Shown: one piece after another, positions 35,254-44,449 of the stretch
Layout of the letters: every line of letters begins with the position of its first letter
Position numbering within the stretch: position 1 is the stretch's first letter
Source: Flammeovirgaceae bacterium BBD 1991-12
GTDB taxonomy: Bacteria; Bacteroidota; Bacteroidia; Cytophagales; Cyclobacteriaceae
Direction of reading: 5' to 3'
Length of the DNA stretch: 64,000 nucleotides
Assembly (NCBI GenBank): GCA_001657315.1
Contig: LYSV01000094.1
Span: forward strand, 31,136 to 95,135
The notes under the pieces: model-generated
Database searches by the model: none
What the model saw: only the letters and a program-made list of their open reading frames with translations
Told to the model about the DNA's origin: nothing
Translations under genes and position numbers: made by a program

Positions 35254-36558
35254 ATGCAGACCATCAAAACAACAACAATATCTTTCAAAGGCCCCGGAGG
35301 GTGGTATCCATGCCGGGGGGTTGGATATCGCTTTTTGGGGGCCATTTATATCATCATGTTAACTGCCCTGCCGGGCTTTACCAAAACAATAACGGTATGT
35401 AAAAGATGTGAGATCAATACGATCCAAAAAGCCGTGCAAAGTGCAGAAAAGGGTGACATTGTAGAAGTGCACCACGGGATCTACCTTGAAAACAACATTG
35501 TGATCAACAAACCCATCTCCATCAAGGGTCGTGATCTGCCAGCTATTGACGGACAGAACCAGGGTGAGATCTTTACCATTATAGCTGACAGTGTGACCTT
35601 AACGGGTCTTATGATCCGCAATGTTGGGACCAGCTACACAAAAGATCAGGCTGGTATCAATGTAAAAAAAAGCAGAGGTACGGTCATATCTGACAACATA
35701 CTTTACAACACATTTTTCGGAATATACCTTCAGAATTCATCACATTGTACTATTGTAAACAACAAAATAACAGGTGAAGCCGAGCACGAGATGTCGTCCG
35801 GCAACGCCATCCATCTCTGGTATTGTAAGAATATACTAATAAAAAACAACAGGATCAGGAATCACCGCGACGGTATTTACCTTGAATTTGTTGATAACAG
35901 CCAGATCATTAACAACGTCAGCGAGGAGAACATACGGTATGGCCTGCATTTTATGTTCTCCAATGGTGATAAATACCTCGGTAATACTTTCAGGAATAAC
36001 GGCGCCGGTGTGGCAGTCATGTTCTCCAGAAATATAATCATGCATGAGAACATGTTCCTGCAGAACTGGGGACCCACGGCCTATGGCCTTCTTCTCAAGG
36101 AGATCTACGACGGAGAGATCACCAGGAATCAATTCATTCAAAATACCATTGCCATCTATGGTGAAAGTGCTACCAGACTATTGATAAAGCACAACCTTTT
36201 CAAACAAAACGGCTGGGCATTGAAGATTCTGGGCAGTTGCATGGATAATACGATCACAAAAAACGATTTTATCAGCAATACCTTCGAGGTATCCACAAAC
36301 AGTAAAAGGAACTACAACAGCTATGACGGAAACTACTGGAACGACTACACCGGATATGACCTGGACAGGGACGGTGTGGGCGATGTGCCCCATCGTCCGG
36401 TGAAATTGTTCTCCTATATGGTCACCCGTGTGGATCCGTCCATTATTTTGCTAAGAAGTCTGTTCGTGGATATCGTGAACTTTGCTGAAAAGGTAACTCC
36501 TGTTTTTACCCCGGAAACCTTACTGGATAATCACCCTTTGATGAAGCCGGTACTATGA
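35254..36558 (+). CDS. nosD: NosD, periplasmic CASH-domain maturation protein
   Basis: 434 residues. A long N-terminus with a hydrophobic signal (about residues 25-40) precedes a right-handed beta-helix made of repeating carbohydrate-binding/sugar-hydrolase (CASH) units, for example IVNNKITG, IKNNRIRNH and ITKNDFISN. NosD is needed for assembly of the NosZ Cu-S centre with NosF and NosY. The family segment NSYDGNYWNDYTGYDLDRDG is clear near the C-terminus. It overlaps nosF by four bases. Confidence 0.94.
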   Translation: MQTIKTTTISFKGPGGWYPCRGVGYRFLGAIYIIMLTALPGFTKTITVCKRCEINTIQKAVQSAEKGDIVEVHHGIYLENNIVINKPISIKGRDLPAIDGQNQGEIFTIIADSVTLTGLMIRNVGTSYTKDQAGINVKKSRGTVISDNILYNTFFGIYLQNSSHCTIVNNKITGEAEHEMSSGNAIHLWYCKNILIKNNRIRNHRDGIYLEFVDNSQIINNVSEENIRYGLHFMFSNGDKYLGNTFRNNGAGVAVMFSRNIIMHENMFLQNWGPTAYGLLLKEIYDGEITRNQFIQNTIAIYGESATRLLIKHNLFKQNGWALKILGSCMDNTITKNDFISNTFEVSTNSKRNYNSYDGNYWNDYTGYDLDRDGVGDVPHRPVKLFSYMVTRVDPSIILLRSLFVDIVNFAEKVTPVFTPETLLDNHPLMKPVL

Positions 36559-37292
36559 TCGAGCTGAAAAACATCAAAAAGTCCTTCGGCCGGAACCAGG
36601 TGTTAAAAGGCATCAACCTGGAGGTGAACCCGGGAATGGTACAGGCTGTGCTTGGTCCCAATGGATCTGGGAAGACGACCCTGATCAAAAGCGTTCTGGG
36701 CATGGTATTGCCGGATGAGGGAGTAATTGAAGTAAACGGTCAGGCAATCCGCAAAGACGGGATGTATCGCAAAGAGATCGATTACCTCCCGCAGATCGCA
36801 CGGTTCCCTGAAAATCTGAAGGTATGTGAACTCATCCATATGGTCCGGGACGTACGCGGTCAGGTCAGTCAGGAAACCCCACTGATCAGGCGCTTTGGAC
36901 TGGAGAACTTTATGGATGTAAAAGTCAGTCACCTTTCAGGAGGCACACGTCAAAAGGTTAACATCCTGTTATGCTTCATGTTTGACAACAACATCCTGAT
37001 CCTGGACGAACCTACTGCCGGCCTGGACCCTGTGGCACTGATCCGGCTGAAAGAACTTATCCGCGAAGAGCGAAGTAAAGGCAAGGTCATATTACTCACC
37101 ACGCATATTATGGATGTGGTGGAAGAACTGGCCGATGAGATCGTATTTCTGCTGGAGGGTAAAATATTCTTTAAAGGCACCCTGAAGGAACTGAATGAAT
37201 TTACCGGCGAGCATAAGCTGGAGCTTTCCATTGCACGGATACTGGAAAAAAAGGACAAAGAACTTAGGGAAGTAGCATTTCCTGTGCTATGA
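36555..37292 (+). CDS. nosF: NosF ABC transporter ATPase
   Basis: 245 residues. Walker A GPNGSGKTTLIKS (about residues 34-46), signature LSGGTRQKVN (about 125), Walker B ILILDEPTAGLDP (about 144) and the switch histidine in LLTTHIMD. With NosY and NosD it forms the ABC complex supplying a sulfur species for the copper-sulfur centre of NosZ. Lies between nosD and nosY. Confidence 0.94.
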   Translation: MIELKNIKKSFGRNQVLKGINLEVNPGMVQAVLGPNGSGKTTLIKSVLGMVLPDEGVIEVNGQAIRKDGMYRKEIDYLPQIARFPENLKVCELIHMVRDVRGQVSQETPLIRRFGLENFMDVKVSHLSGGTRQKVNILLCFMFDNNILILDEPTAGLDPVALIRLKELIREERSKGKVILLTTHIMDVVEELADEIVFLLEGKIFFKGTLKELNEFTGEHKLELSIARILEKKDKELREVAFPVL

Positions 37293-37313
37293 ACATAAAC
37301 CGGAATCACCTTC

Positions 37314-38096
37314 ATGCTAAAAATATTCAAATATAGTTTTTTCGACCTGGTCAGAAGCCGCTGGAGCTTCATCTATTTCCTGTTTTTCGCCATTACCACA
37401 GGCGCCTTGCTGTACCTTAGCAATGATCTGTCCCGGGCTATCATTAGCCTGATGAATATCATCATCATCCTGTGCCCTCTGATCGGGACTCTGTTCGGCG
37501 TTATGTATTATTACAATTCCCGGGAGTTTATAGAATTGTTGCTGGCGCAGCCGCTTAAAAGAAGGTCTATATTTCTGGGGCAGTACCTGGGCATTTCCGT
37601 GTCGCTTTCCCTGAGCTTTGTACTCGGACTGGGCATACCTTTTGTGTTCCACGGATTGACCGTATCCACTACCCTTGTGGATTTCATTGCTCTGTTGCTG
37701 GTAGGCGTGCTGCTTACCTTCATTTTTATTGCTTTGGCCTACGTGATCGCTATTCGTAATGAAAACAGGATAAGGGGGTTTGGCATGGCGATACTGCTAT
37801 GGCTGTTCATGGCGGTGCTGTACGACGGTTTGTTCCTGCTATCCCTTTTCCTTTTTGAAGACTATCCCCTGGAAAAATTCTCACTGGCGATGACCATGCT
37901 CAACCCTATCGACCTTGGGCGGGTCATTGTGATGCTCCGGCTGGACATCTCAGCGCTAATGGGCTATACCGGTGCTGTTTTCAACAGGTTTTTTGGCACC
38001 TCTCAGGGCCTGTTGATCTCCTCCCTCTTTGCTATCATATGGATGATCATGCCTGTGCTTGCACTGGTAAGGCTGGCTGAAAGGAAGGATTTTTAA
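37314..38096 (+). CDS. nosY: NosY ABC transporter permease
   Basis: 260 residues with six hydrophobic segments, starting MLKIFKYSFFDLVRSRW, which is the ABC-2 type membrane subunit pattern. The segment YYYNSREFIELLLAQPLKRR and the ending ALVRLAERKDF match NosY proteins. It is 21 bases after nosF. Confidence 0.92.
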   Translation: MLKIFKYSFFDLVRSRWSFIYFLFFAITTGALLYLSNDLSRAIISLMNIIIILCPLIGTLFGVMYYYNSREFIELLLAQPLKRRSIFLGQYLGISVSLSLSFVLGLGIPFVFHGLTVSTTLVDFIALLLVGVLLTFIFIALAYVIAIRNENRIRGFGMAILLWLFMAVLYDGLFLLSLFLFEDYPLEKFSLAMTMLNPIDLGRVIVMLRLDISALMGYTGAVFNRFFGTSQGLLISSLFAIIWMIMPVLALVRLAERKDF

Positions 38097-38107
38097 TACG
38101 CTTCTTC

Positions 38108-39124
38108 ATGAAAGTCAAAAGATCAGTACGGCCTTTCTTCCTGGTAGCGGTGGCTGCCCTCCTTTATGGTTTGTATACAGGCTTGGGTAAACTCGGACTG
38201 GTCGGATCTTTTGGCATTCACCATCACGGCTTTGTCTTTATCAATGGATTCCTGGGGACAATCATTTGCACGGAACGGCTGGCTTCACACCAAAGATCCT
38301 ATCTGATGACGCCGGTGTTATTCATCTTTGCGGGTTACACTTTATTTATTGCCGGTTTTGGCGACCCGGGTATTTTACTTGTCATAGTGGCCGGATTGAT
38401 CACCCTATTCGATGAGATCATAGACTTTGGAATGACCAAAAAGTGGAAGGAAAGTCTTCTACCCCTCCTCGGATGGGCAGCATGGATTTTTGGCAACTAC
38501 GCTTACTACAGGGTCCGGCTCTACCCGATAGGAATACCCTTTTGGGAATTTTTCCTCCTAATGATCATTCTTAACTCACGTGTAAAACAAACAGGCAATA
38601 AAATGCTGGTGATCTACATGCTACCCCAGCTTCTGTTGCTGATAACCGGTCTGTTCATACGCTATCATATGTTTGGAAATATCCTTTTTGGCATGGGACT
38701 GGTCACCTCGGCTGTCATCCTGCTCTTAAGAGAATTCAAAACCTGCAGCATTCCTGTTATATCCGCCTATCTGTGGTTAGCTCTCAGCGGACTGGCCCAC
38801 ATACTGGTGAATGAGCTGACTTTCCGTTTTGACGTGGTCATCCATACATTCTTTATCGGTTTTGTATTCAACATGATCATGGGAAACTTCCCTCACCTCA
38901 TAAAAAAAGTATTGGGTTCAGAGATACAGGTTGATCGTATGGCCACGATCTGGAGTCTTCTGCTGACCATTTCGCTACTGGTAAGGATCGGTCTGGGTGA
39001 TCTTTTACTGATAGCAGATATGCGATGGATCGGAGGAGTGTTGAATGTCCTGGTGATCCTTGGTTTTTTTGTTTCGGTGGTAGCACGGTTAACGACGAGT
39101 CCCCGCACCAACTCCTCTTCATGA
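38108..39124 (+). CDS. NnrS-like polytopic membrane protein
   Basis: 338 residues, about ten to twelve hydrophobic segments. Histidine-containing motifs HHHGFVFINGFLGTIICTE (about residue 38) and HTFFIGFVFNMIMGNFPHL (about 248) resemble the heme/copper-linked NnrS family, which protects denitrifiers against NO stress. It is last in the nos operon, eleven bases after nosY. Assignment rests on the two His motifs and context; a distant relative with another role is possible. Confidence 0.65.
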   Translation: MKVKRSVRPFFLVAVAALLYGLYTGLGKLGLVGSFGIHHHGFVFINGFLGTIICTERLASHQRSYLMTPVLFIFAGYTLFIAGFGDPGILLVIVAGLITLFDEIIDFGMTKKWKESLLPLLGWAAWIFGNYAYYRVRLYPIGIPFWEFFLLMIILNSRVKQTGNKMLVIYMLPQLLLLITGLFIRYHMFGNILFGMGLVTSAVILLLREFKTCSIPVISAYLWLALSGLAHILVNELTFRFDVVIHTFFIGFVFNMIMGNFPHLIKKVLGSEIQVDRMATIWSLLLTISLLVRIGLGDLLLIADMRWIGGVLNVLVILGFFVSVVARLTTSPRTNSSS

Positions 39125-39458
39125 CCATATTCCAAAAATACGGGCGTCTATATCTTAGAAATCATAACCGGGTTTAAGGTTAGTTATCCTTTTACAAAAG
39201 CGACCCTGCACATTTCACGATTCGGTCGATTCGAGAAGACATAAGTAGACCATTGCCCTCCGTGAGTTTCAATTTCGGTTATGATCAGGATCATAAAGCC
39301 TGAATGTCAGGTTATCTTACGTTCGCACCTTGACATGTCGTTAAGACTATTGTAAACTCCTGTTCTGTTAGAATGATATTTTAATGGAGGTGATAAAAGT
39401 GTAACCAGCAATTGGTCCGGATGATGTTTACTATAAAACAGGGATTATTTGCTACTAA
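39125..39458 (+). promoter_or_regulatory. nos-nap intergenic region with Crp/Fnr-type box
   Basis: This 334-base gap holds the perfect palindrome TTATGAT-CAGG-ATCATAA (39279-39296, centre 39287.5). A -7-like element TACGTTCG starts at 39318, 30.5 bases from the centre. This is the same sequence and geometry as at the nos and RIC promoters. Predicted transcription start is near 39330, leaving an untranslated leader of about 130 bases before napD whose content I cannot assign. No clear terminator for nos is seen; a weak ATAACC/GGTTA pairing near 39165 is the only candidate. Confidence 0.7.
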
Positions 39459-39695
39459 ATGATGAAGGTAATGCCGATAAAAAGTTATCTTATTTTTCCT
39501 CATAAGGGTAAGAAGCAAGAACTGATAGATGCACTGGGCGACCAGCCCTGCGAAATTATGCCTGCAAAAAACCGGGACCTACTGGTTTTGGTGTCTGACA
39601 CAAAAGACGAGGCGGAGGAAGAAACCTTTTTGCAGAAGTTATCCCGTATGAAAAGTCTGGACCATTTTACCCTGGTAGCAGGATTCAACGATTAA
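39459..39695 (+). CDS. napD: NapD-like chaperone
   Basis: 78 residues. Small alpha-beta protein with the NapD pattern: PIKSYLIFPHKGKKQELIDAL, then CEIMPAKNRDLLVLVSD and a terminal hydrophobic strand. NapD binds the twin-arginine signal of NapA and guides cofactor insertion and export. Located eleven bases before napA, its usual partner. The sequence is divergent and the call leans on context; an ATG at 39471 is an alternative start. Confidence 0.8.
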   Translation: MMKVMPIKSYLIFPHKGKKQELIDALGDQPCEIMPAKNRDLLVLVSDTKDEAEEETFLQKLSRMKSLDHFTLVAGFND

Positions 39696-39705
39696 AATTC
39701 AAGCT

Positions 39706-42042
39706 ATGACAAAAGAAGCTATGATCAATAGAAGGCTTTTTGTGAAACGGATGGCAGCCGCCTCAGCAGTCGCCACTGCAACCTCCCTGTTTCCCGGGAT
39801 CATCTTCGCCGAGGAGCAACTTAAAAACCTGCCCGAGGGGCCGATCTCCTGGAAAAAGGCCCCCTGCCGTTTTTGCGGAGTAGGGTGTGGACTACTCATA
39901 GGGCTCAGCGAAGGTAAGGCTATAGCTGTAAAGGGTGATCCAAAAAGCGAAGTGAATAAGGGGCTTTGCTGCGTAAAAGGGTATCATTCCGTGATGTCAA
40001 TATACGGCAAGGACCGGCTTACCAAACCTCTGGTACGAAAAAACGGAAAGCTGGTAGAAACCTCCATGAAAGAGGCCCTGGATCTGGTTGCTTCCAAAAT
40101 GAAAGAAACCATAGCCAATCATGGCAAAGACGCTGTTGCCATATATGGCTCCGGTCAATGGACTATTCCTGATGGTTATGTAGCATCCAAACTCATGAAG
40201 GGTGCTATAGGCACGAACAATCTCGAAGCCAATGCCCGCCTTTGCATGGCCAGTGCGGTAACCGGTTTTATATCCAGCTTTGGTATGGATGAACCCATGG
40301 GATGTTACGAAGATATTGAATATGCTGACGTATTTGTTTTGTGGGGAAACAATATGGCGGAAATGCACCCGGTATTGTTTTCCAGAATATTGGATAATCG
40401 CCTGAAACGAAAGGATGTAAAAGTCATTGACCTGGCTACCCGGACCACACGCACAAGTGTGGCGGCTGACAGGTCCATACTATTCGAACCGCAATCTGAT
40501 CTGGCCATAGCCAACGCAATATGCTATGAGATAGTGAACAATGGCTGGGTAAATAAACAATTCATAGAATCCCACACCACATTAAAAAAAGGGGAAACAA
40601 ATATAGGTTATGGTCTTGAGGATGGCTTTAAGTTCAAAGACCAGTTTTCCGATATTTCATTAGACGAGTTCAAGGAATTTTTGCAGGATTATAAACCTGA
40701 AAATATCGAAAGGCTGACCGGGGTTTCTGCAAGGGACATCAAATATCTGGCCTCTCTTTACGGGGATCCCAACAAGAAGGTGATGTCTCTCTGGTGCATG
40801 GGGGCTAACCAGCATACAAGAGGTACATGGATCAATAACCTTGTCTACAATATCCATTTGCTGACCGGTAAGATATCTACTCCTGGTAACAGCCCGTTCT
40901 CATTAACAGGACAACCCAGTGCTTGTGGTACAGTACGTGAAGTGGGTACGCTTACTCATAAACTACCACATGGTGTGGTAGCCAATGAAAAAGACCGAAA
41001 GCTGGCGGCCACGATCTGGAATGTACCCATTGAAAATATCCCAGCCAAACCGACCTACCATACTGTAGAAATGTTCAGAGCGCTTGATCGGGGAGATATC
41101 CGGTTTATATGGACACAGGTAACTAATCCTATGGTGACCATGCCCAAATTGAACCGATACCGTGATGGTGTGCTGAAAGAAGGTCGTTTCGTCGTGGTCT
41201 CGGATGTATATCCTACACCAACTACGGAAATTGCAGATGTCGTACTGCCATCAGCCATGTGGATTGAGCGGGAAGGTATGTACGGAAATTCCGAAAGGCG
41301 TACTCAACATTTCGAACAAATGCTACAGCCTCCCGGAGAAGCTATGAGCGACACGTGGCAAATCATTGAAGTAGCCAGAAGGATGGGATACGAAAACCTT
41401 TTCCCATGGAGTTATGAAAACCATGTTAAAGAGATATGGAAGGAATACAGCCGATTTCACGAAGGCAAAAAACATGGTATGGCCCCGTACGAGGTGCTCC
41501 AACGGCAACCGGGTGTACAGTGGCCTTTTGTAGATGGAAAGGAAACCAAATGGCGTTTTCATGCCAAATATGATCCCGCATGCAATGGGGACTCGTTCGA
41601 CTTTTATGGAAAGCCAGAGGGCAAGGCATGGATACTGGCCAGACCCTATGAAGCTCCACCGGAGGTGCCGGATGAGCAATTTCCCTTTTGGTTAAATACG
41701 GGAAGGGTTCTGGAGCACTGGCATACTGGCTCTATGACCAGAAGAGTACCTGTATTACACCAGGCCGTACCGCATAGTTATGTAGAACTTCATCCAAAAG
41801 ATGCGGAAGAACTGGGGATCAAAAATGGAGATGCCGTGCAGTTAACATCAAAGCGAGGAAAAATAGTGCTCCCCGCATCTGTTAACGAAAGGGGAAGACC
41901 TACCCGTGGACAGGTCTTTGTCCCATTCTTTGACGAGTCTTTACTCATTAATGAATTAACCCTGGATGCTTTCTGCCCTATATCCAAGCAGCCGGATTAT
42001 AAAAAGTGTGCTGTAAGTGTAGAAAAAGTTCAAAAACTATAG
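39706..42042 (+). CDS. napA: Periplasmic nitrate reductase catalytic subunit NapA
   Basis: 778 residues. Twin-arginine leader NRRLFVKR (residues 8-15) with AxA-like cleavage near residue 36. The [4Fe-4S] cluster ligands are CRFCGVGC (54, 57, 61) and one of C88/C89. The molybdenum ligand is the cysteine in NARLCMASAV (C180), typical of NapA. Mo-bisMGD segments such as WGNNMAEMHPV and SLWCMGANQHTRG follow, and the C-terminal RVLEHWHTGSMTRR is diagnostic. Reduces nitrate to nitrite in the periplasm. Confidence 0.97.
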   Translation: MTKEAMINRRLFVKRMAAASAVATATSLFPGIIFAEEQLKNLPEGPISWKKAPCRFCGVGCGLLIGLSEGKAIAVKGDPKSEVNKGLCCVKGYHSVMSIYGKDRLTKPLVRKNGKLVETSMKEALDLVASKMKETIANHGKDAVAIYGSGQWTIPDGYVASKLMKGAIGTNNLEANARLCMASAVTGFISSFGMDEPMGCYEDIEYADVFVLWGNNMAEMHPVLFSRILDNRLKRKDVKVIDLATRTTRTSVAADRSILFEPQSDLAIANAICYEIVNNGWVNKQFIESHTTLKKGETNIGYGLEDGFKFKDQFSDISLDEFKEFLQDYKPENIERLTGVSARDIKYLASLYGDPNKKVMSLWCMGANQHTRGTWINNLVYNIHLLTGKISTPGNSPFSLTGQPSACGTVREVGTLTHKLPHGVVANEKDRKLAATIWNVPIENIPAKPTYHTVEMFRALDRGDIRFIWTQVTNPMVTMPKLNRYRDGVLKEGRFVVVSDVYPTPTTEIADVVLPSAMWIEREGMYGNSERRTQHFEQMLQPPGEAMSDTWQIIEVARRMGYENLFPWSYENHVKEIWKEYSRFHEGKKHGMAPYEVLQRQPGVQWPFVDGKETKWRFHAKYDPACNGDSFDFYGKPEGKAWILARPYEAPPEVPDEQFPFWLNTGRVLEHWHTGSMTRRVPVLHQAVPHSYVELHPKDAEELGIKNGDAVQLTSKRGKIVLPASVNERGRPTRGQVFVPFFDESLLINELTLDAFCPISKQPDYKKCAVSVEKVQKL

Positions 42043-42043
42043 C

Positions 42044-42754
42044 GTGTTTAAAGCAAGATACAGAGTCATTCTTATGTTCGTCCTTCTCATGGCTTCCGCA
42101 ATTTATGTTGTAGACATAAGCCTTAAAGCAGATCAGGAACCGCCAAAGCAAGACATCGCCTCTGATGAATATATCAGTTCAATCTCCACTGAAGAAGGAG
42201 TGTTTAAAAGATCGGAATATGGATTGGAATATGGTACCATGTCCAATGAGGACAGGAGAAGCCTGGAGGAATACTATAAAAACAGGGCTTTTCCCGGTGC
42301 ACCTCCGATCATCCCTCATAAGCTGCTCAGCGAGCAGGGCATTGGAGGTAAAGCCTGTTTACAATGCCACGAAAATGGAGGATTTGTGGATCAATTCAAT
42401 GCCTTTGCCCCGGTGACACCCCATCCTGAACTGATCAATTGCAAACAATGTCATGTGCCTTCCAAGGTCAAAAATCAATTTTCACAAACCAACTGGAAAA
42501 AGTTCGCACATCCTGACATTCATCAGAGTGCATTACCCGGCAGTCCCCCGGTAATCCCCCATTCCCTGCAGCTCAGAGAAAATTGCCTGGCGTGCCATGC
42601 AGGCCCTGCTGCTCCTCAGGAAATTCTTGTTAGCCATCCTGAACGGATCAACTGCAGACAGTGTCACGTTCCGGGAAACAGCGAATTAACAATTGAATGG
42701 GACTCCACCTCACAATGGACCAAAAGTAAAATCGAATGGGCTTCCAAACAATGA
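42044..42754 (+). CDS. napB: NapB-like cytochrome c with four hemes (duplicated)
   Basis: 236 residues from a GTG just after the napA stop. An N-terminal hydrophobic segment (about 8-26) is a signal or anchor. Four CxxCH sites are present: 105-109, 133-137, 181-185 and 204-208. The protein contains two copies of the NapB unit: FPGAPPIIPH (83-92) and LPGSPPVIPH (164-173), each followed by two heme sites with HPELINCKQCHVP and HPERINCRQCHVP. Classical NapB is diheme and about 150 residues, so this is an internal duplication. It should pass electrons to NapA. Confidence 0.9.
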   Translation: MFKARYRVILMFVLLMASAIYVVDISLKADQEPPKQDIASDEYISSISTEEGVFKRSEYGLEYGTMSNEDRRSLEEYYKNRAFPGAPPIIPHKLLSEQGIGGKACLQCHENGGFVDQFNAFAPVTPHPELINCKQCHVPSKVKNQFSQTNWKKFAHPDIHQSALPGSPPVIPHSLQLRENCLACHAGPAAPQEILVSHPERINCRQCHVPGNSELTIEWDSTSQWTKSKIEWASKQ

Positions 42755-43404
42755 TCCCGATGAAAAGCAGAATTATATACCATATCCTCTTCATCTGTCT
42801 TGGTGCTTCCCTGATCATTAGCTGTAAACATAATGAAGATCAAGCCATACATCACAGCGTCATGCAAACAATTAAAAGCCATAATTCTGATTCGGTGACC
42901 AAAATGAACATTGAAGATCTGATGCAGGATATCAAAAAGGTACTGGCAGATGTTCCCGATTCGGCTCGTGAGTTTTATGTACTGGAACGGCAGAGTGTTC
43001 TCACCTCCTTCCCTTGTTCAAATTGTCACAACGTACCGCTGGAAAAATTTCAATTTCAAAACGAAGAAGAAAAAAAGGCCCATTGGGACATCAGCATTAT
43101 ACATACCAATACGGATGTGATGAACTGCAACACCTGCCATGAAAAGAAAGATCTGAATAAGATAAGGCTGATCAACGGGACCACGATAACCTTTGATGAA
43201 AGCTACAAACAGTGTGCACAATGTCATTCTACTCAGTACAAAGACTGGATTGGCGGAACACATGGCAAGAGGGTTAAAGGCTGGGGCGAACCCCGGGTAA
43301 TCAACAATTGTGTCAATTGTCATAACCCACACCGGCCGGCAATCTCTGTCCGCTGGCCGGCTCGTTTAAACACTCAGAAATTAAAGGAAAGAGATGGAGA
43401 ATAA
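42751..43404 (+). CDS. Tetraheme cytochrome c lipoprotein of the nap operon
   Basis: 217 residues from the ATG at 42751, which overlaps the napB stop as ATGA. Lipobox IISC (Cys25) anchors it. Four CxxCH sites: CSNCH (89-93), CNTCH (126-130), CAQCH (155-159) and CVNCH (187-191), with additional histidines able to act as distal ligands. It is not a NapC/NirT type, since it has no N-terminal helix of that kind. Likely electron carrier between the ferredoxin/NrfD pair and NapB. Confidence 0.87.
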   Translation: MIPMKSRIIYHILFICLGASLIISCKHNEDQAIHHSVMQTIKSHNSDSVTKMNIEDLMQDIKKVLADVPDSAREFYVLERQSVLTSFPCSNCHNVPLEKFQFQNEEEKKAHWDISIIHTNTDVMNCNTCHEKKDLNKIRLINGTTITFDESYKQCAQCHSTQYKDWIGGTHGKRVKGWGEPRVINNCVNCHNPHRPAISVRWPARLNTQKLKERDGE

Positions 43405-44437
43405 GAATACGAATAATAAATCCCTGAGACAAAAAAACCCGGATCACCAGCAGCCCGATGCCGGACCCTCATGCCATGGGAGCGCCTGCTCTTGCAACGA
43501 CGGCTATGATCAAACTCTGAATAAAAAAGCCAGCAGAAGAGATATGCTTAAAAACCTGACAACAGGTTTACTTGCCGGGGCGGGGCTGGTCAACAGCGCC
43601 TGCAGCATCACCGCCTCAAGTGAGGAAAAAGAAAAGGATGCCCTGGACTGGGAGAGCTATTTTCAGGGTAACTACCGGCTCATGACCAATGAGGAAAAAC
43701 TGGAAACTGTAGAAAGGCTCGAGAGAAGATATGAGCTTGATCATGGTCGGCGCCCGGATATGTCCTCCAAAGAAGCAGTAAAAGGTGTTCTTTATGGATA
43801 CGCCTTTAATATTTCCAAATGTCAGGGCTATATGGATTGTATAAATGCCTGTGTACAGGAGAATAATCAGGACCGCAGCTCAGAGATGCAATACATACGC
43901 ATCCATGAACATGAAAATGGTCAGATAAACTTTGAACTGGCAGAAGACAATTACTACCACGAGGTGCCCGCAGAAGGTCACTTTTATATGGGTACTCAAT
44001 GTTTTCATTGTGATAATCCACCATGCGTAAAAGTATGCCCGGTGGAAGCTACATGGAAAGAAGAGGACGGTATTGTAGTCATTGACTATGACTGGTGCAT
44101 AGGTTGCCGGTATTGTATGGCAGCATGCCCCTATGATGGCAGAAGGTTTAACTGGTCAACACCAGAGGTACCTGAAGAAGATGTGAATCTGAATCAACAC
44201 TATCTTGGCAACAGACTGCGTAAAAAGGGAGTGATGGAAAAATGTACCTTCTGTATTCAGCGATCACGTGAGGGCAAAAATCCAGCCTGTGTAGAAGCCT
44301 GCCCGACCGGAGCCCGAATATTTGGAAACCTGCTGGACCCTGACAGTGACATTCGATGGGTATTGGCCAACAAAAAGGTATTCCGGTTAAAAGAAGACCT
44401 GGGCACAGAACCTAAATTCTGGTACTTCATGGACTAA
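43394..44437 (+). CDS. Tat-exported 4Fe-4S ferredoxin subunit (NrfC/PsrB-like)
   Basis: 347 residues. A 45-residue n-region with C27, C32 and C34 precedes the twin-arginine motif SRRDMLK (R48, R49) and a lipobox NSAC (C70), so it appears to be a Tat lipoprotein. Four cluster motifs follow: CQGYMDCINAC (one Cys replaced by Tyr), CFHCDNPPCVKVCP, CIGCRYCMAACP and CTFCIQ…CVEACP. Such subunits sit beside NrfD-type quinol oxidases and carry electrons outward. It overlaps the tetraheme gene by eleven bases and is followed by the NrfD gene. Confidence 0.88.
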   Translation: MENKNTNNKSLRQKNPDHQQPDAGPSCHGSACSCNDGYDQTLNKKASRRDMLKNLTTGLLAGAGLVNSACSITASSEEKEKDALDWESYFQGNYRLMTNEEKLETVERLERRYELDHGRRPDMSSKEAVKGVLYGYAFNISKCQGYMDCINACVQENNQDRSSEMQYIRIHEHENGQINFELAEDNYYHEVPAEGHFYMGTQCFHCDNPPCVKVCPVEATWKEEDGIVVIDYDWCIGCRYCMAACPYDGRRFNWSTPEVPEEDVNLNQHYLGNRLRKKGVMEKCTFCIQRSREGKNPACVEACPTGARIFGNLLDPDSDIRWVLANKKVFRLKEDLGTEPKFWYFMD

Positions 44438-44449
44438 TTTTCAATACAG

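Noticed and set aside
39160..39186. ATAACC/GGTTA pairing after the NnrS-like gene as nos terminator
   Set aside because: Short, imperfect and not followed by a T-run.
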